A stretch of 64,000 bases of DNA from Paenibacillus montanisoli. Its GTDB lineage: Bacteria; Bacillota; Bacilli; Paenibacillales; Paenibacillaceae. Shown in pieces: positions 51,020 through 59,428 of the stretch. Position 1 is the stretch's first letter; each line of letters begins with the position of its first letter. The DNA is taken from NCBI RefSeq assembly GCF_003268025.1, contig NZ_QLUW01000002.1:1-64000 (forward strand), read 5' to 3'. The translations under genes were made by a program, and so were the position numbers. Under the pieces are notes generated by a model, which did not search any database, was not told where the DNA came from, and was given only the letters and a program-made list of their open reading frames with translations.

Positions 51020-52102
51020 TTATTTGGAATTGATGACGATATCGCCGGAAATAGCCTCTACTTCTACCCTCCATGTACCGTCGCCGACTACGCCGTTCAG
51101 CAGCGACACGTTGTCGTCGTTCTGATCTTGCTCGATTGGAATGGGAAGATGCGTTTGAATGCTGCCTCCGCTTGTTTTCGCATGCAGCGCGTAGCCTTCG
51201 TCTTCAGCTAAGATCAATTTGGTTTGGCCGGAATGAGACGTGATATGGGTATCGCCCTGGATCTGATCCGACTGAATATTCGAGTACTTGCTTTGCAGCT
51301 TTACGGGACCAGTAATCTCCCGCAAATAAACAGGCCCGTCCACCGTTCCTCCTGAAACCCCGCCCTTAATCCGTGAAATAAAATTGCGGCTAGAATCGGC
51401 GTCAAGCGTGATCTGACCTGTAATTTGGTCCAAGTTTGCATCCCCGGATCTGTTGACCAAGCCAATATTCCCCGAAATATCGGACAAGTAGGCACTGCTG
51501 TAAGTCGACGTTACGGAGATCTTTCCGGTTACATGGACCATCTCCAGCATCCCGCTGACCGCAGCGACATCGACATCCCCTCTTATCCCATCGATCAGTA
51601 CGGAACCATATTCGCTGGCAATGGAGAGCTTCATCTCATCCGGGATGAGAAGCACGTAATCGATAGCTTCGGAATGGGGGTCGATCGGCTTCCCATCCGC
51701 CGTGGAAACGAACGATAGCCTCCCATCTGCGAACTCCTCCTCCACCTTGACCGCATCTCGTTCTCGATTTGCGTCATCCTGATTGCTGGCGGAAACCGTA
51801 ACCGTATATTGCAAGCGCACCTCGGGATCCGATGACCGTTTTACCGAGATCGTTCCACCTGCACCGGAAAGCGATATCTGATCAATATCCTTCCGCTTGA
51901 CCACAAGTTCCCGAGAGGCCGTAGCCGTGACGTCCGGGTGTGCCGCATCGTATTCCCGCATCTTCTGCTCATTCACGAATTGATTGGCGAACTTCTCGAA
52001 CAGCTGCACCTGTCTCGTCCAAATATCCGCGATGAAGAGGAAAACCAAAACGGCGACCGAGGTTAGAAGAAGCGTCCTTTTCTTACGAAACATCCCCTTC
52101 AC
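51020..52102 (-). CDS. DUF4097 beta-strand-repeat membrane protein
   Basis: A 360-residue protein with one N-terminal membrane helix (about 10-27), a helical linker, and an extracytoplasmic DUF4097 domain made of short repeated beta-strands (GSVLIDGIRGDVDVAAVSG, VTSTYSSAYLSDISGNIGL, SGDANLDQITGQ). This solenoid resembles adhesin-like DUF4097 proteins found with PspC/LiaF-type stress systems and ABC exporters. It overlaps the upstream permease gene by 4 nt. Sitting between two ABC modules, it may sense or assist at the cell envelope; this is inference. Confidence 0.85.
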   Translation of the reverse strand: MKGMFRKKRTLLLTSVAVLVFLFIADIWTRQVQLFEKFANQFVNEQKMREYDAAHPDVTATASRELVVKRKDIDQISLSGAGGTISVKRSSDPEVRLQYTVTVSASNQDDANRERDAVKVEEEFADGRLSFVSTADGKPIDPHSEAIDYVLLIPDEMKLSIASEYGSVLIDGIRGDVDVAAVSGMLEMVHVTGKISVTSTYSSAYLSDISGNIGLVNRSGDANLDQITGQITLDADSSRNFISRIKGGVSGGTVDGPVYLREITGPVKLQSKYSNIQSDQIQGDTHITSHSGQTKLILAEDEGYALHAKTSGGSIQTHLPIPIEQDQNDDNVSLLNGVVGDGTWRVEVEAISGDIVINSK

Positions 52103-52842
52103 ACCTCCACTTCTTTTTCAAAAATGTAGCCATTCAGCCAAACTAAACCCGCGCCTAGAAGCACTAAACCGATGAAAGGCCCCGAGTGCAAATACAGGAT
52201 ATCGGCATCATCGCTCACTATGAATAGATCGGGCGTCCACAGAAGGAGTCCCGATAGCATGGGACTTAGGCGCAGCAACAGCCATAAAGCTCCCAAAAAC
52301 GCGCCGAGAATGACAAGCCACTTCAGCTTGGCGACCAGCTGCCCGCACAAAAATGCGAATTGGACGACAATTAGCAGGAAAGCGACCGTAAAACAGTACA
52401 GCAAAAAGCCGGATGCCGTTACATGTAAGAGCGTTGGGAACAGCTCAGGCAGCTCCTCGCTCGCCCTCCAATCATCCCAATCGGCCAACATCAGCACGAG
52501 GATGAAACTCCCTCCGATCCATAAGCTCGTCAGGATCAACAGGGAAAGCGCGGCAGTCAATTTCGCCGTCAACACCTTCCACCCGCGTACAGGCAAGGAC
52601 AGGAGAAGATAAATCGAGTTCGTTCTCCACTCCGAATGAAGCTGATAATAGCCGGTTCCGATCGTGATTAAGGCCGCAAACAAATACGGGATGAATAAGG
52701 AAAGAATCATCACGATTTCATCGCCCCAAACGCCGCTCTTGAACAAAACCAGAACATGCAGCAAGAGCACAGCCGCGGAAAAAACGCCGTACATAGGCAG
52801 AATGCTTCTCCATTCCTTCAGGAACAATTTCCGGAATGCCAT
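52099..52842 (-). CDS. ABC transporter membrane protein
   Basis: A 247-residue integral membrane protein with six hydrophobic helices and the start FRKLFLKEWRSILPMYGVF common to ABC-2-like permeases. TGYYQLHSEWRTNSIYLLLSLPVRGWKVLTAKL is the coupling loop. The ATG follows the TAG stop of the ATPase gene directly. It forms a transporter with the ATPase at 52843-53559. Confidence 0.85.
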   Translation of the reverse strand: MAFRKLFLKEWRSILPMYGVFSAAVLLLHVLVLFKSGVWGDEIVMILSLFIPYLFAALITIGTGYYQLHSEWRTNSIYLLLSLPVRGWKVLTAKLTAALSLLILTSLWIGGSFILVLMLADWDDWRASEELPELFPTLLHVTASGFLLYCFTVAFLLIVVQFAFLCGQLVAKLKWLVILGAFLGALWLLLRLSPMLSGLLLWTPDLFIVSDDADILYLHSGPFIGLVLLGAGLVWLNGYIFEKEVEV

Positions 52843-53559
52843 CTATGCATACACCTTCTCCCATATATTCTCAAGCGAGCAGCCGAACTCCGATCGCAAG
52901 TTTTCCGCAGAGTCATGGATTTTGATTCGACCGTTCTGCAGGAAGATGACGTCATCGAACATGGGCTCGGATTCCTTGACCGAATGCGTGGATAACAGGA
53001 TTGTTTGCTCATCTGCTTGAAATTCGCTGATAATCGAGTGAATGATTTTTGCGCGCGACATCGGATCGATGCCCGAGAACGGCTCATCCAGCAGAACCAG
53101 CGGAACCTTTCGAGCTAATGCAGCGATCAGCTTCAATCTGGCCCTCATACCTTTAGAGAGATTCCGGACCTTCTGCCGCTCGTCTAGCTCCATCGCATGC
53201 AGCAAAAGGGAGGCCTTATCCACCTGCCAATCGCTATAAAATGCCGAGATGAACTGCAGGGTCTCCTTGACCGTCATCCAGCTGTATAAGCTGTCGATTT
53301 CGGGCAAGTAGGCAATCTGTTGTTTGTTTCGAACATCGGGCTCTCTTCCGTTAACAAGGATGGTGCCTGAGGTAGGGTAGATCAAACCGGCCATCATTTT
53401 GAGCAAGGTCGATTTTCCGCTTCCGTTAGGACCTAACAGGCCGACGATGCTGCCTTTCTTGATCTGAAGGTCGATACCATTCAGAGCCTGCTTTAACAAA
53501 TAACGCTTATGTACGCCCTTTATTTCAATCATGGTCGGACTTTGATCAATCGCGGTCAC
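52843..53559 (-). CDS. ABC transporter ATP-binding protein (YtrB-like)
   Basis: A 238-residue ABC ATPase with Walker A GPNGSGKSTLL, signature NLSKGMRARLKL and Walker B LVLLDEPFSGIDP. Start GTG 53559 has AAGGAGG 8 nt upstream and lies 3 nt after the GntR gene stop. It is the first transporter gene behind a YtrA-type GntR repressor, as in the Bacillus ytr operon. Confidence 0.92.
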   Translation of the reverse strand: MTAIDQSPTMIEIKGVHKRYLLKQALNGIDLQIKKGSIVGLLGPNGSGKSTLLKMMAGLIYPTSGTILVNGREPDVRNKQQIAYLPEIDSLYSWMTVKETLQFISAFYSDWQVDKASLLLHAMELDERQKVRNLSKGMRARLKLIAALARKVPLVLLDEPFSGIDPMSRAKIIHSIISEFQADEQTILLSTHSVKESEPMFDDVIFLQNGRIKIHDSAENLRSEFGCSLENIWEKVYA

Positions 53560-53562
53560 GAG

Positions 53563-53940
53563 CTATCCCTCCTTGCTCTCATCGTATAATTGACTGCGAA
53601 GCAAGCGCTCCGTCTCTCCCGGCTCGATGCCGAGTCCTTGCATTTCTTCGATGAAAAGCTTGACTGCGGCCAGCGCCATTTCAGACCGGATCGTCTGCAG
53701 CAATGCCGGATCGTTGCGGATGAACGTGCCTTGGCCGCGAAGCGTTTCCGTCAGCCCTTCCCGCTCCATCTCTTGATAAGCCCGCTGCACCGTATTGGGG
53801 TTAACTTGCGACATTTGAGCCCTCTCTTTATGTGAAGGAATTTTATCTCCCGGCGAGAGTTCTCCTCTGGCCAGAGCCTTCTTGACTTCATCTACCATCT
53901 GCATATAAATCGGTTTGGGATTGTTAAAGTTCAGCTGCAC
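53563..53940 (-). CDS. GntR family transcriptional regulator (YtrA-type)
   Basis: A 125-residue GntR regulator of the short YtrA subfamily. The winged helix-turn-helix (MQLNFNNPKPIYMQMVDEVK, NPNTVQRAYQEMEREGLTET, RGQGTFI) is followed by a short helical dimerisation tail. The start is GTG 53940 with AAAGGAGGA. YtrA-type repressors autoregulate ABC operons that respond to envelope-active antibiotics. A candidate operator (53968-53991) lies immediately upstream, so it probably represses its own six-gene operon. Confidence 0.93.
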   Translation of the reverse strand: MQLNFNNPKPIYMQMVDEVKKALARGELSPGDKIPSHKERAQMSQVNPNTVQRAYQEMEREGLTETLRGQGTFIRNDPALLQTIRSEMALAAVKLFIEEMQGLGIEPGETERLLRSQLYDESKEG

Positions 53941-53967
53941 GTTCGATCCTCCTTTAGACCGCGAACC

Positions 53968-54023
53968 AGTGCACTATTAAACTAGTGCACTAATAGATTA
54001 TTTGCATTTGCAACGAATGTCAA
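53968..54023 (-). promoter_or_regulatory. promoter and operator of the GntR-ABC operon
   Basis: On the minus strand there is a perfect -35 TTGACA (54023-54018). The -10 is weak: TAATCT at 54000-53995 after a 17-nt spacer. Just downstream are two copies of the self-palindromic AGTGCACT (53984-53991 and 53968-53975) inside near-identical AGTGCACTAATA/AGTGCACTATTA repeats 16 bp apart. They overlie the expected transcript start and are good candidate GntR sites. Confidence 0.65.
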
Positions 54024-54060
54024 TGCTTTTTTCGCAATCGTCGGATTCGGCGCAAAAACA

Positions 54061-54085
54061 AAACCCCACCATTGTTGGTGGGGTT
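54061..54085 (-). terminator. rho-independent terminator
   Basis: AACCCCACC-attgtt-GGTGGGGTT; on the minus strand it is followed by TTTGTTTTTG. It insulates the GntR promoter from the SASP gene. Confidence 0.8.
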
Positions 54086-54147
54086 CTGTTATGGATATTC
54101 AGCTAATGGACCTGCAATATGGACAGCTTCTCTGGCGCCAAAAAATT

Positions 54148-54177
54148 AAAAAAGGCGCATTTGCATGCGCCTTTTTT
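54148..54177 (-). terminator. terminator of the SASP gene
   Basis: AAAGGCGCA-tttgca-TGCGCCTTT with A and T tracts, directly after the SASP stop codon. Confidence 0.9.
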
Positions 54178-54179
54178 GT

Positions 54180-54395
54180 TTATCTCCAGTTTTGCGAGCT
54201 GCCGCCAAGGCTTTGTTCTGCGATTTGAACCAGTCTGCGCGTGATTGAGCCACCGATCTTACCTGCATGGTAAGTCGTTAAATTACCGTTATACCCATCT
54301 GGAGAAAGCTGAATACCGAGTTCCTGTGCAACCTCAAACTTGAGCATATCAAGTGCTTGAGACGCTTGTGGTACCACTAATGTTTTACTTGCCAT
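54180..54395 (-). CDS. alpha/beta-type small acid-soluble spore protein
   Basis: A 71-residue alpha/beta-type SASP that coats and protects spore DNA against UV and heat. Conserved blocks are present: ALDMLKFEVAQELGIQL (the region cut by the GPR protease, slightly variant), YNGNLTTYHAGKIGGSITRR and LVQIAEQSLG. The frame opens at 54449, but AAAGGAGGA precedes ATG 54395 and gives the normal family length. Expression is expected in the forespore under sigma-G. Confidence 0.93.
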   Translation of the reverse strand: MASKTLVVPQASQALDMLKFEVAQELGIQLSPDGYNGNLTTYHAGKIGGSITRRLVQIAEQSLGGSSQNWR

Positions 54396-54494
54396 TTGTT
54401 GTTTATCCTCCTTTTTTTGGGATGATGTTACTTTCTCCAAATCCTCCAATAATATTCAGAATATTCGTCTAAAAAATCCGCGAAAATCGTCCGG

Positions 54495-55205
54495 CTAGGC
54501 ATTCTGCGATTTTCGTATTTCATGGACCTTTACGGTTTGTTTACTGTCGACGGTTGCTAAGATCACATTGTTGATGGACAGCGGTTCGATCTGGGATTGA
54601 AGCCATTTATGATCTTTGCCGATTTCATGCAGCAGCGCATGCTTCATATGCCCGTCGGTAATAATCGGCTTCGTCAGATTGAATGGCTTCGTCGGCAGTT
54701 TCATGTCCGTTGGCGTTACCGGCTGATAGTCGGTTTCTAGGAAGACCGATAATGTACCGCCCGGCTCCCAGGCTGCAAAAGCAACCTTCGATATATCTTC
54801 AACATCGGATTTGCGCAGTTCGGCAAATAGGAATTCGATGGTGAGCTTCGCTTTCGCAAGATTGCGGAAATCGAGCCTTCCGTTTTGGATAAGCGTAATA
54901 GGCGGCGGATCGAAGAACTGCTTGAGCATCGGGATTTTCAGGTGTAACCAAATTGCGGTCATATATAGAATTACGAGCGTAACGGTTGTAATCATGGAGC
55001 CCTTCAGCCCAAGACGCTCATCCGATAACGGATGGGCAATAATGTTTCCGAGCGTCAGCGCGATAATGAAATCAAGAAACCGAAGCTGCGAAATGGAGCG
55101 CTGGCCCATCATTTTGGCGACAATCATCAGAAATACAAATCCGATTATGCTGCGCAGTATCCACTCGATTGCGGTTAACGACTCCTGGCCTTTGAAAAAA
55201 TCCAT
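54495..55205 (-). CDS. DUF421 domain membrane protein (YetF-like)
   Basis: A protein of about 236 residues with three N-terminal membrane helices (to about 95; IVAKMMGQRSISQLRFLDFI) and a cytoplasmic DUF421 domain containing LIQNGRLDFRNLAKAKLTIE, LFAELRKSDVEDISKVAFA and EPGGTLSVF. YetF/YrbG-like proteins are abundant in spore-formers, and some are linked to spore membrane properties. The start ATG 55205 fits GGAGGG at 7 nt. A second, shorter DUF421 gene lies at 62710-63222. Confidence 0.9.
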   Translation of the reverse strand: MDFFKGQESLTAIEWILRSIIGFVFLMIVAKMMGQRSISQLRFLDFIIALTLGNIIAHPLSDERLGLKGSMITTVTLVILYMTAIWLHLKIPMLKQFFDPPPITLIQNGRLDFRNLAKAKLTIEFLFAELRKSDVEDISKVAFAAWEPGGTLSVFLETDYQPVTPTDMKLPTKPFNLTKPIITDGHMKHALLHEIGKDHKWLQSQIEPLSINNVILATVDSKQTVKVHEIRKSQNA

Positions 55206-55287
55206 TCCATGGCCCTCCGATCCTAACTTTTTCCAGCCATAGGTTATCCCGCCAGTTTCTAAACCATGCATCTCCCGCAAGAAATAA

Positions 55288-55312
55288 AGATCCGCGGAAA
55301 CCGCGGATCTTC
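55288..55312 (-). terminator. terminator of the glycosidase relic
   Basis: AAGATCCGCGG-aaa-CCGCGGATCTT perfect stem, T-rich on the minus strand, just after the stop at 55326. Confidence 0.85.
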
Positions 55313-55325
55313 ATGAATGGATTCA

Positions 55326-55619
55326 TTAGAACTCCAATACGACCATCTGGTGAATATGAAGCTCAGGAACGGTCGTTTCCGCCGTTCCTTCATGCCAGGT
55401 CCATGTCAGCTCCGTCCCCGAAGGAGCAAGCGTAATCCGTTTCGGCTTTGCTGGAGGACGCACGGCATTGAACTGCTGATGTTTGCGTACGGACAAATAC
55501 TGCTCCCATTCGGTCAGCGTCGCATTCCCGAACGTATCCCAAACCGTATCCGCCAGCAGGAAAAACGGAGCCGCTCCCTTGCAAATCAAGTTCTTTGACT
55601 CATTGACCGTAAGTCCCAT
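55326..55619 (-). pseudogene. internally deleted glycoside hydrolase relic (DUF4038/GH140-like)
   Basis: A 97-residue frame whose first part (MGLTVNESKNLICKGAAPFF, then LADTVWDTF and EWEQYLSVRKHQQFNAV) matches the N-terminus of DUF4038/GH140-type glycosidases. The last part (ITLAPSGTELTWTWHEG, then PELHIHQMVVLEF) looks like the C-terminal beta-sandwich end of the same kind of enzyme. The catalytic barrel, several hundred residues in full-length members, is missing, so the gene seems to have lost its middle by an in-frame deletion at about codon 53. A good AGGAGG and a terminator remain. The product is unlikely to be an enzyme. Confidence 0.6.
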
Positions 55620-55669
55620 CGCCTGTTTCCTCCTCATATTATTTTGCTATATCGCCTTATTCCTATCGG

Positions 55670-56410
55670 CTACGTTAAAGAAGCCTTCTGCCTGGCAGTT
55701 TTGATAAAATCAACGATTGGCTGCGGATCCTCCAAGCTATGCGGGTGGTGCTCTCTGCCTTCTATCAAGATTACTTCAATCGTCCCGCCCAACTCCCGAT
55801 ATTTCCGCTCGAGAACGGCGCCGTTCTCGCGGTACGGCACGACCATATCGCTGTCACCGGCTACAACGATAATCGGAATGCCTGCTGCCGCTGCATGGTG
55901 AGCAACATCCAGCGGATTCTGATCGAAAGCGTCAGCCTCTTCATCGGTTATTTGATAGACGGCCAGACATGCTTGCCAATCCGCGGGCGAGCCAATCCCC
56001 TCGCCTTTTCCTCCCGGCCAGCTTCTGATATCCAGGACGGGAGCGTCCAGATAAAGTGCCGTGACCCGATCGGGATATGCAGCCGCATAGTTAAAGGCGT
56101 ACAATCCGCCGCGGCTGAAGCCGAACAAAACCGCCTTCGGCTCCAGTGAAAATTCGTCGACAATATATTCGCGGAACGTCTCCATTTGCCGGACGGCTGA
56201 TGGACAACCGAACATATCGCTCAGCTGATAATAGGCGATATGCCATCCCAGCTCCAGCAGGGCGTTATCGGCGTAATCGAACGCGTGCAGAAATTCGGCT
56301 CTCCATACCCAGGGCTTGCCGAATGCGGCCGTTTTCGGACATATCATAATCCCTTTGCGTCCATTCAGCTCAAATTCCACTTGCTCGCAGCCGTTTCGTT
56401 CGTTCCCCAT
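55670..56410 (-). CDS. alpha/beta hydrolase
   Basis: A 246-residue serine hydrolase of the alpha/beta fold. Nucleophile Ser is in LFGFSRGGLYAFNYAA, the acid in VVAGDSDMVVPYREN and the His in IEGREHHPHSLEDPQ. There is no signal peptide. It resembles prolyl-oligopeptidase/esterase-like hydrolases often found beside glycosidases, and it lies directly upstream of the glycosidase relic in the same direction. It may have removed acyl groups from the sugar substrate. The substrate is unknown. Confidence 0.87.
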   Translation of the reverse strand: MGNERNGCEQVEFELNGRKGIMICPKTAAFGKPWVWRAEFLHAFDYADNALLELGWHIAYYQLSDMFGCPSAVRQMETFREYIVDEFSLEPKAVLFGFSRGGLYAFNYAAAYPDRVTALYLDAPVLDIRSWPGGKGEGIGSPADWQACLAVYQITDEEADAFDQNPLDVAHHAAAAGIPIIVVAGDSDMVVPYRENGAVLERKYRELGGTIEVILIEGREHHPHSLEDPQPIVDFIKTARQKASLT

Positions 56411-56477
56411 ATCGGTTCTCTGATCTCCTTTCCCAGCGCAGCTTGTCCGACATTGTTCGCTTGACGCAAAAAAAGAA

Positions 56478-56501
56478 AAACCGCCCCAATGCTAAGACGG
56501 T
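56478..56501 (-). terminator. terminator of the ferritin-like gene
   Basis: AACCG...CGGTT short stem with further G-C pairing, followed by TTTCTTTTTTT on the minus strand. Confidence 0.6.
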
Positions 56502-56526
56502 TAGTTGATCTATGGTGTCTAGTAAA

Positions 56527-57018
56527 TCATGAATGAAGAAGACTTATGAGCAAATAATTCCATTTCGAAACAATCGCCACATTATCAACCGCAATTTTGG
56601 CAAGTAAATTCTGATAATAGCCTGTAGGCATGGCCGCCAGAATGCTGCCTGCTTGCTCAATCATCCTCCATTTTGTATATAATGCCTGCTTCAAAGCTCC
56701 CTCATAGGATGTAGCCTCATTATACACCGAAATCGGTACGGACACCTGAACTTCTTTGCCTGTAAAGGCCAAGTAAATTTCCCGCAAAATTTGCAAATGT
56801 CTCCGTTCGTCATCCCGGATGGATGAAATGATGGTACGTTCTTCCTCGGACGGCGCTAATTCTAGAAGCCTCCGATAAAATGCTTCCGCATTGCTTTCCC
56901 CAGCCGCCGTGTCATGTATGATTCTCATCGATTCCTGTAGAGCAGAATAAGGCAATGGCATGCCCGTTTGGCGAAAACTCCAATCAGCTCTGTAATAAGG
57001 ATATGGGCTGTAATACAA
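56527..57018 (-). CDS. ferritin-like domain protein
   Basis: A 163-residue four-helix protein of the ferritin/rubrerythrin-like class. AAGESNAEAFYRRLLEL and IISSIRDDERRHLQILREIY contain the Glu and ExxH-type metal ligands in helices 1 and 2; the N-terminus is Tyr/Pro-rich (YYSPYPYY), as in spore-coat-like proteins. Similar proteins are found in Bacillales spore coats. TTG 57018 with GGGGA upstream is the likely start. It is a single-gene unit. Confidence 0.75.
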   Translation of the reverse strand: MYYSPYPYYRADWSFRQTGMPLPYSALQESMRIIHDTAAGESNAEAFYRRLLELAPSEEERTIISSIRDDERRHLQILREIYLAFTGKEVQVSVPISVYNEATSYEGALKQALYTKWRMIEQAGSILAAMPTGYYQNLLAKIAVDNVAIVSKWNYLLISLLHS

Positions 57019-57163
57019 ATGGATTTCCCCATTTCATATCGATTTCCTTCATGATATGCGGATACCCAGTTACAGAGTGATTGGAGTACGAGCCTCTGTT
57101 GCTAAATTTACCAATTATTAGATGACTTCATCGCCAGCGCAGAAGCGGTACGATTTGAACAGC

Positions 57164-57201
57164 AAAAAGGAGCAGCTGCCTAGGGCAGCCTGCTCCTTTT
57201 T
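57164..57201 (-). terminator. terminator of the diguanylate cyclase gene
   Basis: AAAAAGGAGCAGctgcc...ggcagcCTGCTCCTTTTT long stem, immediately after the stop codon on the minus strand. Confidence 0.92.
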
Positions 57202-57208
57202 CATTCCA

Positions 57209-58804
57209 CTATCGTACACCGTTCGCGTGAACCGCTATCGCATTCTTCCCGCTTCTTTTGACGCGGTACATCGCTTCATCGGCCTTTATCAGCAGAGTCG
57301 TCATGTCGGAGGCATGATCGGGATGCACGCTGATCCCGGCACTGAATGAGACCGGAATCATCGTTTGTCTGACATAAAAGGGACTCGCCGCGATCGAATC
57401 GAAGCGCTCCTTGACATCCAGATAAACTTGTTTCTCGCTCCGCCGATAAGGGATAAGCAGCACGAACTCATCCCCTCCAAGTCTACCTAGTATATCTCCG
57501 GGCTTGGCATTCTGTTTCAGCTTCGATGCGATATGCTGCAAATATTGATCGCCGATCAAGTGACCGAACGTATCATTGACGGACTTGAAATTATCCAAGT
57601 CAATCAGAACGAGGGAGAACCGCTCCCCCGCTGCGATCTTGCCGCGCACCTGCTCCTGAATGGCCATCCGATTGGATAAACCGGTAAGCGGATCATGATA
57701 CGCTAAATGACGATAACTGTTTTCGGATTCGATTAATCGTCGCTGCGTCTCTTTCAGAGAGGTAATGTCCGTCAAATGCAGGATTAGCAGTCCTTCCTCT
57801 GCGTCCGTGCCGTCAATGAGTTCCATGCTCACGATCAAATTCAGCGGGTCATGGTTCTGAACCCGTAAACTCATCTCCCAATTCATTCCCGCTTCCCGCT
57901 TTGTTTGATATTCTTCCCACCGCTCAGCTAAACTCGCATGATCGTCGAAGAACAGACACTGCGTAACGCGGATCGGACTGTTCGTATTCGCCGCCTCTCC
58001 AAACAACTCCTTCGCGCGCGGATTCATCTCTTTCTGATTACCATGCATGTCGAGCAGCACGATAGCCGTCGGCGCGGATTGGAATAGGTTATGGAACAAG
58101 TCCCGGTAACGGGGCAAAAAATCGTATTTGCTGACCAAGCTGCGAAGGTTGACTACCCACAGCAGCGCTCCCGTGAAATACAATGCCATCGCGGCTTCGC
58201 TTGTTGCGGCCTGCAAAAACAGCAGCGAGGTCACGAACAGGATCCAAACAAATAAAAGCAGCCAGCTTAAAATAAGGTTCATCAGAAGCTTCTTGCGCCT
58301 TACCTGTTTGGCAGTTAGCCACGCTAAGAACGAAATCGCAACCGAGCTAAGCAAATAGACGGCGACGTAGGAGACAGCAAACAAAAGCAGAATCGGATGA
58401 AGAGGACTAGACCCGTCTGCTTTCGAATGATAGAGTTCCTTCGGCGAATAGATAAGCAGCATGGCCAAGTGCGAAAGAAGCGGAGCGGCGTAAACCAATA
58501 TGACAAGCCGCTTCACCCGTTGGCAATTAAGGCCGGCAACAAGAACGCTGAGTTGAACGGATGAGCTGATCGTTAACAACAGCATAGGCCCATTCCAATA
58601 GAGGACGAGCTCCCTCTCGATCTGAGGAAACAACGCCGTTTTGACATACTCCCCCATAAAGTAAAAGAGCAGCGTCAGCATGAGCAAGGATGCAACGCGA
58701 TTTAATAATCTCTTCTTATTGCGGGCATACAAAGACACAGCCATATAAAAGAATAAGTATGAGGGCAGTAGTATCGTTAAAAAATCCAAGGAGATTTCGT
58801 TCAT
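57209..58804 (-). CDS. membrane-bound diguanylate cyclase (GGDEF) with PAS domain
   Basis: A 531-residue c-di-GMP synthase. An N-terminal membrane region of about seven helices (to about 225), resembling the histidine-kinase-type 7TM sensor, is followed by a PAS domain (FHNLFQSAPTAIVLLDMHG; about 235-350) and a GGDEF domain starting LAYHDPLTGLSNRMAI with the intact active site GRLGGDEFVLLIP. An inhibitory RxxD site was not clear. It should make c-di-GMP in response to a membrane or small-molecule signal. No strong ribosome site precedes ATG 58804. It is a single-gene unit. Confidence 0.93.
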   Translation of the reverse strand: MNEISLDFLTILLPSYLFFYMAVSLYARNKKRLLNRVASLLMLTLLFYFMGEYVKTALFPQIERELVLYWNGPMLLLTISSSVQLSVLVAGLNCQRVKRLVILVYAAPLLSHLAMLLIYSPKELYHSKADGSSPLHPILLLFAVSYVAVYLLSSVAISFLAWLTAKQVRRKKLLMNLILSWLLLFVWILFVTSLLFLQAATSEAAMALYFTGALLWVVNLRSLVSKYDFLPRYRDLFHNLFQSAPTAIVLLDMHGNQKEMNPRAKELFGEAANTNSPIRVTQCLFFDDHASLAERWEEYQTKREAGMNWEMSLRVQNHDPLNLIVSMELIDGTDAEEGLLILHLTDITSLKETQRRLIESENSYRHLAYHDPLTGLSNRMAIQEQVRGKIAAGERFSLVLIDLDNFKSVNDTFGHLIGDQYLQHIASKLKQNAKPGDILGRLGGDEFVLLIPYRRSEKQVYLDVKERFDSIAASPFYVRQTMIPVSFSAGISVHPDHASDMTTLLIKADEAMYRVKRSGKNAIAVHANGVR

Positions 58805-58876
58805 AGTTAAAGCTTATCATAATATTGAACGGTTGAAAGGATGAAATGTCGATTTTTCACGTAAAGGACACCTTTA

Positions 58877-59383
58877 TCAGTAGCTGCGTTGATAGGTCCA
58901 ATAAAGCAATTCGATATCTTCGCGGTCGTTTTTAAATCCTAATTTCATTAATACATGTTTGGAGCTTATATTGTCAGCTTCGCACCTAGCGTTGATCTGT
59001 TTGACCGAATCTTGATTTATGGCCCAATTTATTAACTGCCCGGCAGCTTCGAAACAATATCCTTTGCGGCGGTGGCTTTCGTTTGTAGCAAATCCGATTT
59101 CAATCCTGCCGTCCGGATCGGGATCGCCTAAAAAGCCAATACCGCCAACGATTTCATTAGTGTCCTTCGCCACGATGATCCAAGAGTCAAACCCATTCGT
59201 TCCATTGTTTCTAATAAGAAGCTCCTGAAAGTATGGTAATGCTTCATAAAAATCTTCGCCCGGCCATTCGCCGTTGGTTCTGTACCCCAGCGCTTCAATT
59301 GCCTGCGTATCACGCTGGGCCGCTGCCTCGATTAGTTGAAGATCAAGCGTTTGCAACAATAGCCGATTCGTCTCAATTTTCAT
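58877..59383 (-). CDS. GNAT acetyltransferase (RimJ/RimL-like)
   Basis: A 168-residue GNAT acetyltransferase. It has the start ETNRLLLQTLDLQLIEA, the core EIVGGIGFLGDPDPDGRIEIGFA, the acetyl-CoA loop NESHRRKGYCFEAAGQLI and the final NARCEADNISSKHVLMKLGF strand typical of RimJ/RimL-type enzymes. It would acetylate a protein N-terminus or small amine. AAGGAAGG precedes ATG 59383. Confidence 0.9.
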   Translation of the reverse strand: MKIETNRLLLQTLDLQLIEAAAQRDTQAIEALGYRTNGEWPGEDFYEALPYFQELLIRNNGTNGFDSWIIVAKDTNEIVGGIGFLGDPDPDGRIEIGFATNESHRRKGYCFEAAGQLINWAINQDSVKQINARCEADNISSKHVLMKLGFKNDREDIELLYWTYQRSY

Positions 59384-59428
59384 AGTTGGATCGCCTTCCT
59401 TATCATGGGATACGTTGCTTTCTTACTG

